Origin: Rhabdaerophilum sp. SD176
GTDB lineage: Bacteria; Pseudomonadota; Alphaproteobacteria; Rhizobiales; Beijerinckiaceae
Direction: 5' to 3'
Assembly: GCF_030143245.1 (NCBI RefSeq)
Contig: NZ_JARJNS010000001.1
Coordinates: 62,001 to 126,000 of the forward strand
DNA length: 64,000 bases
The translations under genes and the position numbers were made by a program. Below the pieces are notes generated by a model. It saw only the letters and a list, made by a program, of their open reading frames with translations, was not told the DNA's origin and did not search any database. Numbering within the stretch: the stretch's first letter is position 1; each line of letters begins with the position of its first letter. This document shows positions 8,149 through 14,537 of this stretch, in pieces.

Positions 8149-9011
8149 CCGCGTATCGGGCGCTTCTGCATCCGCGCCTCGAACAGGGCGCGGGCATTGC
8201 CGTGGGCGATCTTCGCGGCAATGTCCGGCGGCAATTGCCGGAGCCAGCCGCGATACTGGGCCATGATGTCGCCATAGCTGGCCCAGCGCTCGTTGATCCA
8301 GGTATCGGAGCCAATCAGGAAACGATCCGGATAGCGCGTGAAGAGATCCCGCCATTCCGGCGTCAGCTGTCCGCCCGCGCCGGTAATGCCGGAGCGGTAG
8401 GACAACTCGCCCCAGAGATCGGGATGCTTCTTCAGCAGGGCCTCGACGCGCTCGGGCGCCAGCCCGAAGCCGGTATGCGCCCAGATCACCCTGGCCTTCG
8501 GATTGTGCCGGTAGAGATGCTCGACCGCCTCCTCGTCCGCATGGGCATGGAGGTAGAGATCGTGCTCGACCGCGAAATTCACCGTCTTGCGGACGACCTC
8601 CGTTGCCGCCGCCCGACCACTGAGATGGAATTCGCCGATCCCGATATAGTAGCCGCGCCGGAACTCGGCCTCGATCAGCTCGAAAATGACGGGGTTCGAG
8701 AACCAGCTCTGCACATCCGGCCGGACCCGGTAGGGGCGGATGAAGGGCACGACCCAGAGATCGTCGCGCGGGCTCCCGACCAGCGCATGGGTGCCGTCAT
8801 TCGGCCGGCTTGTCGCGAGGATACCGGTCACGCCATGCTGCCGGAACAGGGCATGCACCTGCTCCAGCGTGAAATAAGGCGTCGGCTCCCAGTTATAGTG
8901 CAGATGCGCGTCGAAAATCGGGATCGGCCGCTCGCCCTGGGCGAGGAGCGAGGGGATGCCGAGACCCGCAAGAACGATGACGGCCCGGCTCAGAGATCGC
9001 ATCCACGACAT
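8145..9011 (-). CDS. Amidohydrolase_2-type metal-dependent hydrolase with signal peptide
   Basis: The protein has 288 residues if started at the ATG at 9011, which opens a plausible export signal (MSWMRSLSRAVIVLAGLGIP, then SLLAQG). The mature part is a TIM-barrel amidohydrolase: DAHLHYN metal motif near the N-terminus, GIGEFHLSG, HAHADEEAVEHL, VIWAHTGFGL and LIGSDTWIN with the late catalytic Asp. The substrate is unknown. It is third in line behind malonyl-CoA decarboxylase and malonyl-CoA synthetase (59 bp after the latter), so it may hydrolyse an extracytoplasmic precursor that yields malonate or a related acid. An upstream in-frame start would hide the signal peptide and is less likely. 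Confidence 0.7.
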   Translation of the reverse strand: MSWMRSLSRAVIVLAGLGIPSLLAQGERPIPIFDAHLHYNWEPTPYFTLEQVHALFRQHGVTGILATSRPNDGTHALVGSPRDDLWVVPFIRPYRVRPDVQSWFSNPVIFELIEAEFRRGYYIGIGEFHLSGRAAATEVVRKTVNFAVEHDLYLHAHADEEAVEHLYRHNPKARVIWAHTGFGLAPERVEALLKKHPDLWGELSYRSGITGAGGQLTPEWRDLFTRYPDRFLIGSDTWINERWASYGDIMAQYRGWLRQLPPDIAAKIAHGNARALFEARMQKRPIRG

Positions 9012-9070
9012 GGTCAACCTGCTTCCATTTCGAAAACCCGCCCGGACACCATGTCGGCAGCCAGACGCCG

Positions 9071-10585
9071 TCACCGCGAATAAACATCCTTGTAGGTCTC
9101 GCGCAGGATGTTCTTCTGCACCTTGCCCATCGTGTTGCGCGGCAATTCATCCACGATAATGACACGCTTGGGCAGTTTGAATTTGGCCAGCCGGCCCTCA
9201 AGTGCCTTCATGATCGCCTGTGAATCCAGCGTCGCGCCCTTGCTGGGCACGACGACAGCCGTGACGCCTTCGCCGAAATCCTTGTGCGGAACGCCGATCA
9301 CCGCGCTCTCGTTGACACCGGGCATACCATCGATCTCGCCCTCGATCTCCTTCGGATAGACATTGTATCCGCCGGTGATGATGAGGTCCTTGCCGCGCCC
9401 GACGATATGGACATAACCGCGCCCGTCGACCTTGCCGAGATCACCGGTGATGAAGAAGCCGTCATCGCGGAACTCCGCCTTGGTCTTCTCCGGGTTTTGC
9501 CAGTAACCCTTGAAGACATTGGGCCCGCGCACCTCGATCATCCCGATCTCGTCGGCCCCGAGAAGAGTGCCTGTCTCCGGGTCTGTAATGCGGATTTCCG
9601 TGCCCGTCAGCGGGAAGCCGACCGTGCCGGCCCGCCTGTCGCCCTCATAAGGGTTCGAGGTATTCATGTTGGTCTCGGTCATGCCGTAGCGCTCGAGAAT
9701 GGCCTGTCCGGTCCGCGCCTCGAAATCGCGGTGCGTTTCCGCAAGCAGCGGCGCCGAGCCGGAAATGAAGAGCCGCATATGGGCCGTCGCTTCGCGGGTC
9801 AGTCGCGCATCGTCCAGCAGGCGCACATAGAAGGTTGGCACACCCATCATCGTCGTCGCACTCGGCAGGTGCCGGAACACCTCGTCGGCATCGAATTTCG
9901 CCAGGAAGATCATCGAGGCGCCGGAAAACAGCACGACATTCGTTGCCACGAACAGCCCATGCGTATGGAAGATCGGCAGGGCGTGGAGCAGCACATCCTT
10001 CGCCGTGAAGCGCCAGGTCTCTACAAGGACGCGGGCATTCGACGCGAGGTTCTCGTGGCTGAGCATCGCCCCCTTGGATCGGCCGGTCGTTCCGGACGTG
10101 TAGAGGATCGCGCCAAGATCATCCGGACTGCGTGGCACATCGGCAAAATCGGTCGAGGCCGCCGCCGCCTTCGTGGCCAGCGTGCCATCGCCTTTCGTGC
10201 CCAGCGTCTCGAGGGCAGCCCCGGCCGCCTTCGCAACCGGGGCAAGCGCCTCCGCCTGCTGGGGCGCGCAGACAAAGACACGCGGCGTCGCGTCGCCCAG
10301 GAAATACTCGATCTCCGCCGGCGTATAGGCATTGTTCAGCGGCAGAAAGATCGCGCCGGCGCGGATGGCCGCGAGATAGACCATCAGCGCCTCGATGCTC
10401 TTGTCGACCTGCACGGCCACGCGGTCACCCGGTTGGACCCCGAGCGCCACCAGCGCATGGGCATAGCGCGCTGAAAGGGCAAGCACATCGCCATACCGTA
10501 CCATCCGCCCATCCGCGAGCGTGGCGAAAGGCGTGCCGGCTTCGGGCATGCGCGCGCGGATCTGCGAGAAGAGATGGTTCGACAT
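9071..10585 (-). CDS. matB: Malonyl-CoA synthetase
   Basis: This 504-residue AMP-forming acyl-CoA ligase shows the P-loop-like YTSGTTGRSKGAMLSHENL, the YGMTETNMNTSNPY segment, GDLGKVDGRGYVHIVGR, the hinge GRGKDLIITGGYNVYPKEIE and the C-terminal PRNTMGKVQKNIL with the catalytic Lys. It closely resembles MatB, which activates malonate with ATP and CoA. It lies 41 bp downstream of the malonyl-CoA decarboxylase gene, the classic matAB order, so malonate is converted to malonyl-CoA and then to acetyl-CoA. A methylmalonate role is possible for some relatives. Confidence 0.93.
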   Translation of the reverse strand: MSNHLFSQIRARMPEAGTPFATLADGRMVRYGDVLALSARYAHALVALGVQPGDRVAVQVDKSIEALMVYLAAIRAGAIFLPLNNAYTPAEIEYFLGDATPRVFVCAPQQAEALAPVAKAAGAALETLGTKGDGTLATKAAAASTDFADVPRSPDDLGAILYTSGTTGRSKGAMLSHENLASNARVLVETWRFTAKDVLLHALPIFHTHGLFVATNVVLFSGASMIFLAKFDADEVFRHLPSATTMMGVPTFYVRLLDDARLTREATAHMRLFISGSAPLLAETHRDFEARTGQAILERYGMTETNMNTSNPYEGDRRAGTVGFPLTGTEIRITDPETGTLLGADEIGMIEVRGPNVFKGYWQNPEKTKAEFRDDGFFITGDLGKVDGRGYVHIVGRGKDLIITGGYNVYPKEIEGEIDGMPGVNESAVIGVPHKDFGEGVTAVVVPSKGATLDSQAIMKALEGRLAKFKLPKRVIIVDELPRNTMGKVQKNILRETYKDVYSR

Positions 10586-10626
10586 GGGCGTTGCTCGTTG
10601 GTTTGCGGGGTCGCGGGCGCGACCGA

Positions 10627-12000
10627 TTATCGTTTGGCGCTGCGTGCGACTGCCACATCGCGCGAGGCTTGTATACTTTTTGCCGCCTTCAGCATGGCCG
10701 GCGAGGCCACCACTTCCTGATGCGTGGCGAAACGCTCGTGGTTCTCCTCGATGGCGCCGAGATCGTAGAGATAGTTGACCATCGCACCATAGCTCTCGCG
10801 CCAGCCCTTGGCCGAACGGTCGGCCAGCAGGTTCAGGCGATCGAGCCGCGCGCCGTTGCCGAGATGGAACCGCGCGACGGGATCGACGATCCGTCCCCGG
10901 CCGGTCCGGGCCTCGACAAAATACCGCGCAAGAATAGCTTCGAAGCAGGACGGGAGCGATGGAAGACTGGCGGTCTCGGACTGCAGATCCGAAAGGGACG
11001 CCATGGCCTGCCGTTCCTCCTCGCTCAGCAGCGGGCTCTCGGTGGACCGGGCCTCGTCCAGCCAGCGCCGGAAGCCCGGCACCGGAGAGAGCGTAACGAA
11101 AGTGTCGAGTTGCGGCAATTCGCGGCGCAATTCATCGACCACCTGCTTGATCAGGAAATTGCCGAAGGAAATCCCGGCCAGGCCCTTCTGGCAGTTGGAA
11201 ATCGAGTAGAACACCGCCGCCTGCGCCTCACCGGGGGGCAAAGGTGCCCGGCCTTCGGCGAGGATCGGGTCGATGGCGGCCGGTTTGTCCCGCGTCAGCG
11301 CCACCTCGACGAAGATGAGCGGCTCGTCAACCAGAGCCGGGTGGAAGAAGGCGAAACAGCGTCGATCGACCGGTTCGATCCGCCGGCGCAGGTCGTCCCA
11401 GCTCTCGATGGCATGCACGGCCTCGTAACGGATGATCTTTTCCAGGATATGGGCCGGGCTCGACCAGTCGATGCGGCGCAGCACAAGGAACCCCCGATTG
11501 AACCACGAAGAGAAGAGATGCACGAAATCACGGTCCAGCGCGGCAAGCTCGGGAACCGATCCCATGGCGTCGAGCAGGTCCTCGCGCATGCGGACCAGCG
11601 CATGCGTGTTGCCGGGCGCAAGGTTCAGCCGGCGCAGCACTTCCTGCCGTGGCGGCTCGACCACCTGCAGCAGGGCGTGATGCGTCTCCGCGTTGGGATC
11701 GGCATCGTAGGTCGCAAAGGCCTTGCGGATGGCGTCCGGATCATCCGCAAACTTCGTGGCCAGCACCTGAAGCAGCGCGATCCGTTCATCAGCCGGCAGA
11801 TCCCGGTACCGGCCCATGATTTCGCGGGCAAGGCCGACGCCAGAGGCTTCGCCGCGCGTCGAAAGCAGGGCACGGATGAGCGTCGGCAGGGCACTGGCAT
11901 CGGCCCGCGCAGCACCGGCACCGAGGCCGAGTCGGTCAGCCAGATGGCGCCCCTGCTCCGCGACAGAGGAGAGGAGGTCCTGCAGGAAGCCGATATTCAT
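10627..12000 (-). CDS. matA: Malonyl-CoA decarboxylase
   Basis: This 457-residue MCD-family protein decarboxylates malonyl-CoA to acetyl-CoA and CO2 in the cytoplasm. It shows the helical N-terminal domain followed by the acyltransferase-like catalytic domain, with the family blocks SISNCQKGLAGISFGNFLIK and FVTLSPVPGFRRWL and the late SYGAMVNYLYDL. The ATG at 12000 is chosen because GGAGGGG precedes it. The frame also extends upstream to 12081, across the operator and into the start of the divergent regulator gene, which is implausible. It begins an operon with matB and an amidohydrolase. Confidence 0.94.
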   Translation of the reverse strand: MNIGFLQDLLSSVAEQGRHLADRLGLGAGAARADASALPTLIRALLSTRGEASGVGLAREIMGRYRDLPADERIALLQVLATKFADDPDAIRKAFATYDADPNAETHHALLQVVEPPRQEVLRRLNLAPGNTHALVRMREDLLDAMGSVPELAALDRDFVHLFSSWFNRGFLVLRRIDWSSPAHILEKIIRYEAVHAIESWDDLRRRIEPVDRRCFAFFHPALVDEPLIFVEVALTRDKPAAIDPILAEGRAPLPPGEAQAAVFYSISNCQKGLAGISFGNFLIKQVVDELRRELPQLDTFVTLSPVPGFRRWLDEARSTESPLLSEEERQAMASLSDLQSETASLPSLPSCFEAILARYFVEARTGRGRIVDPVARFHLGNGARLDRLNLLADRSAKGWRESYGAMVNYLYDLGAIEENHERFATHQEVVASPAMLKAAKSIQASRDVAVARSAKR

Positions 12001-12049
12001 GTCAGGATCCCCTCCGCTGAACATGCTGCTTGCATGCGTCGAACACTTC

Positions 12050-12061
12050 CTTGTATACAAG
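12050..12061. promoter_or_regulatory. Perfect palindrome CTTGTATACAAG, MatR-type operator
   Basis: The 12-bp palindrome lies in the 62-bp gap between divergent malonyl-CoA decarboxylase (start 12000) and the GntR gene (start 12063). It matches the TTGTATACAA form recognised by many FCD GntR proteins and, as I recall, the operator reported for MatR of Rhizobium leguminosarum. It contains a TATACA hexamer that could be a -10 element on the minus strand. It ends one base before the regulator's start codon, consistent with autoregulation. Confidence 0.75.
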
Positions 12062-12062
12062 A

Positions 12063-12734
12063 ATGATGAGCGATGATGCAAGCGCCCTGAGTACGGCCCA
12101 GCGTCTCCGGCAGGAGATCGAGAACGACATTGCAGCCGGTCTTCTCATCCCGGGCGAACGGCTTGACGAGGTTTCGCTGGCCAATCGCTTCCAAGTTTCC
12201 CGCACCCCGATCCGCGAGGCGCTCCAGCAGCTGGCCATGGCCGGCATGGTCGAGATCCGCCCGCGGCGGGGCGCGGTTGTCGCCAGCCTGACGCCGGAAC
12301 GGCTCTACGAGATGTTCGAGGTGATGGCGGAACTCGAGGCCATGTGCTGCCGGCTTGCGGCCCGGCGGCTCGGGCCGTCCGATGCCCTTGCGCTGGAACG
12401 GGCTCACCGGTCCTGCGAGGCCGTCCGGCATGACCATGACGCCTATTACCGGGCGAACGAAGTGTTCCATCAGGCGATCTACGCCGCCTCCGGCAATACG
12501 TTCCTGGCCGAGCAGGCTCGCCTCCTGCAGCGGCGTCTGCAACCCTACCGGCGCCTGCAGCTCCGCGTCCGCAACCGCGTCCAGAACTCGTTCTCCGAGC
12601 ATGAGCGCATTCTCGCCGCACTGATGGCAGGAGAGGGCGAGGAAGCCGCCGGCATCATGCGACCCCATGTGCAGGTTCAGGGCGAGCGCTTCAGTGATCT
12701 TATTGCCAGCCTCAAACTGCTGGGTGCCGCGTAG
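12063..12734 (+). CDS. matR: GntR-family (FCD) regulator, MatR-like
   Basis: This 223-residue FCD-type GntR protein has a winged helix at about 5-75 (LDEVSLANRFQVSRTPIREALQQL) followed by a helical effector domain (ELEAMCCRLAARRL, NEVFHQAIYAASGN, HERILAALMAGEGEEAAGIMRPH) with the metal-site His residues. It is divergent from the malonate operon and shares a perfect palindromic operator with it, so it is most likely the malonate-responsive MatR. The start may be the ATG at 12063 or the next codon at 12066. No strong ribosome site is present, because the operator occupies that place. Confidence 0.85.
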   Translation: MMSDDASALSTAQRLRQEIENDIAAGLLIPGERLDEVSLANRFQVSRTPIREALQQLAMAGMVEIRPRRGAVVASLTPERLYEMFEVMAELEAMCCRLAARRLGPSDALALERAHRSCEAVRHDHDAYYRANEVFHQAIYAASGNTFLAEQARLLQRRLQPYRRLQLRVRNRVQNSFSEHERILAALMAGEGEEAAGIMRPHVQVQGERFSDLIASLKLLGAA

Positions 12735-12751
12735 AGACCAGCACGTTGCAA

Positions 12752-12776
12752 TTTGAATTTTGAATTATAAACTGAC
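12752..12776 (+). promoter_or_regulatory. 25-bp AT-rich element (copy A), tandem TTTGAAT then TATAAAC
   Basis: TTTGAAT is repeated twice without spacer (12752-12758 and 12759-12765) and followed by TATAAACTGAC. A second copy matching at 21 of 25 positions lies on the opposite strand at 17478-17502, before the FAD/Fe-S dehydrogenase operon. The block TTTGAATTATAAA is a pseudo-palindrome of the FCD-operator type. It ends 38 bp before the ATG of the Bug-family gene at 12815 and may include its -10 region. Confidence 0.6.
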
Positions 12777-12814
12777 TGCAAGACAGGCCGGAAAGGCCGA
12801 TAAAGGAGGAAACG

Positions 12815-13816
12815 ATGACGAAGCCAACGGGACTCACACGACGTCTGCTGACCACAACCCTCGCTGCGGCCGGCCTGATCGGACTGGCCGGGATCGCCTC
12901 TGCCCAGCAGGGCTGGCCAAGCCGGCCGATCACGCTGGTCAATCCTTTCCCCGCCGGCGGGGGCACCGATGCCTTCGCCCGGCCATTGGCGCAGCAGCTG
13001 GATACCCAGCTGAACCAGCGCGTGATCATCGAGAACCGCGGCGGGGCAGGCGGCACGGTCGGCGCGGCGGCTGCAGCGAAAATGACGCCGGATGGCTACA
13101 CCTTCTTCGTCGGCGCGGCCCACCATACCATCGCACCGGCCATCTACCCCAACCTGACCTATGATCTCGAGAAGGATTTCGTGCCGATCGCCGTGATCGC
13201 CATGCCGCCGCAGATCATCTCGATCTCGCCCAAGGCGCTGCCCAACGTGAAGACCCTGAAGGACTTCATCGATTATGCGAAGGCCAATCCGGGCAAGGTC
13301 AACTTCGCGTCGGCCGGCAACGGCACCACCCACCATCTCGCCGGCGAGCTGTTCAAGAATGTGGCCGGCGTGAACCTTGTCCACGTGCCGTATCGCGGTG
13401 CAGGCCCGGCCATGCAGGATCTCGTCGCGGGGCAGGTTCATGTGATGTTTGACGGGCTCGGCACGTCAGCCCCGCAGATCCAGGGCGGAAATCTGGTCGG
13501 CCTCGCTGTGGCTGCTTCGAAGCGCTCGGGATCGGTTCCGAATGTCCCGACAGCCGAGGAAGCCGGCGTGAAGGGCTACAACGTATCGACCTGGTATGCC
13601 GTCTGGGCCATCAAGGGAACGCCGCCGGATATCGTCGAGCGCATGAGGACCGAAATCCTCAAGGCATTCCAGGCCGAGCAAATCAAGGCCACATGGGCGC
13701 GGAACGGCTCGGACATTCCCAACCTGACCGGCGAGGCCTTCGGGAAGTTCGTCCGCAGCGAAATCGAGCGCTGGGGTCAGGTCGTGAAGGCAGCCAATGT
13801 CAAGGTGTCCAACTGA
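12815..13816 (+). CDS. Bug/TctC-family periplasmic binding protein
   Basis: This complete 333-residue tripartite-tricarboxylate-type binding protein has a signal peptide (RRLLTTTLAAAGLIGLAG, cleavage near ASAQ) and the family motifs WPSRPITLVNPFPAGGGTDA, ENRGGAGGTVGA, PDGYTF, and FASAGNGTTHHLAGELF followed by VPYRGAGPAMQDLVAGQVHVMFD. AGGAGG stands five bases before the ATG. There are no TctA/TctB genes nearby, as is common for orphan Bug proteins. Its upstream element is shared with the dehydrogenase operon at 17426, so its ligand may be a 2-hydroxyacid oxidised by that enzyme. Malonate, from the adjacent locus, is the alternative. Confidence 0.93.
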   Translation: MTKPTGLTRRLLTTTLAAAGLIGLAGIASAQQGWPSRPITLVNPFPAGGGTDAFARPLAQQLDTQLNQRVIIENRGGAGGTVGAAAAAKMTPDGYTFFVGAAHHTIAPAIYPNLTYDLEKDFVPIAVIAMPPQIISISPKALPNVKTLKDFIDYAKANPGKVNFASAGNGTTHHLAGELFKNVAGVNLVHVPYRGAGPAMQDLVAGQVHVMFDGLGTSAPQIQGGNLVGLAVAASKRSGSVPNVPTAEEAGVKGYNVSTWYAVWAIKGTPPDIVERMRTEILKAFQAEQIKATWARNGSDIPNLTGEAFGKFVRSEIERWGQVVKAANVKVSN

Positions 13817-13831
13817 CAGGAAGCCGATGCA

Positions 13832-13857
13832 CGCGCGCGGGCTCAGCCCCGCGCGCG
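13832..13857. terminator. GC-rich hairpin between convergent genes
   Basis: CGCGCGCGGG (13832-13841) pairs perfectly with CCCGCGCGCG (13848-13857) across a six-base loop. It lies just after the Bug-family stop and before the stop of the convergent GntR gene. No T-run follows, so it may act as a transcript-end stabiliser or Rho-aided stop for both directions. Confidence 0.55.
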
Positions 13858-13861
13858 GGCC

Positions 13862-14530
13862 TCACACGCCATAGGCCGCGGTGATGACGTCCTTCTTGCC
13901 GCGGATATGGTCCCGGACGACACGCGCCAGCCCCTCGCCATCCCGGGCGCGCAGCAATTCCGCCATGATGCGATGCTCGTCCATGGCCCGGCGCCATTGC
14001 TCCGGCGTCTTGTGCGCGGTGTAGCGCATCCGCTGGATCCGGCTCGACAGGTTCGAATAAATGCTGGCGAGGGTGGCGTTCCGCGCGGCCTGCATCAGCG
14101 CTTCATGAATCTCGCGGTTGAGCGTGAAATAGGATGCCTCATCTCCGCGCTTGTAGGCCTTTTCCATGATCATCGTCTTCGCCTCGATGACGTCGATCTC
14201 GGCATCGGTGATGGATCGGCAGGCCAGTTCCGCCGCCGTCGCCTCGAGCCCGGCCACGACCTCGATCATTTCCTCGATTTCGGACTGGCTGACATGGCCC
14301 ACGCGCGCACCGCGATTGGGCAGCAATTCGAGCAGGCCTTCCGTCGCGAGGATCTTGATGGCCTCACGCAATGGCGTGCGGGAAATGCCGAACCGCTCGC
14401 ACAATTCGATCTCGTTGATCCGTTCGCGTGGCTCCAGCTCACCGCTGAGGATGAGTTCGCGCAGCCTTTCGGCCACCTCGTCGTGGAGATAGCGGCGGTG
14501 AATTCCGTCAACGGCAGCAATGCGGTTCAT
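13862..14530 (-). CDS. GntR-family (FCD) regulator, third of the window
   Basis: This 222-residue FadR/FCD-type GntR regulator has a winged helix at about 10-80 (RINEIELCERFGISRTPLREAI) and a helical FCD domain with NREIHEALMQAARN and MDEHRIMAELLRARDGEGLARVVRDHI. The ATG at 14530 gives the family's usual length; the frame extends further upstream only into the dehydrogenase gene. It starts 7 bp after the FAD/Fe-S dehydrogenase stop, so it is its operon partner. Since the same 25-bp element occurs before that operon and before the Bug gene on the other side of this regulator, it is the likely binder of both sites. Confidence 0.9.
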   Translation of the reverse strand: MNRIAAVDGIHRRYLHDEVAERLRELILSGELEPRERINEIELCERFGISRTPLREAIKILATEGLLELLPNRGARVGHVSQSEIEEMIEVVAGLEATAAELACRSITDAEIDVIEAKTMIMEKAYKRGDEASYFTLNREIHEALMQAARNATLASIYSNLSSRIQRMRYTAHKTPEQWRRAMDEHRIMAELLRARDGEGLARVVRDHIRGKKDVITAAYGV

Positions 14531-14537
14531 CGCTGTC

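Noticed and set aside
10132-12066. Plus-strand open frame of 644 codons opposite the malonate genes
   Set aside because: Shadow of matB and malonyl-CoA decarboxylase; it crosses the gap between the two and the divergent operator.
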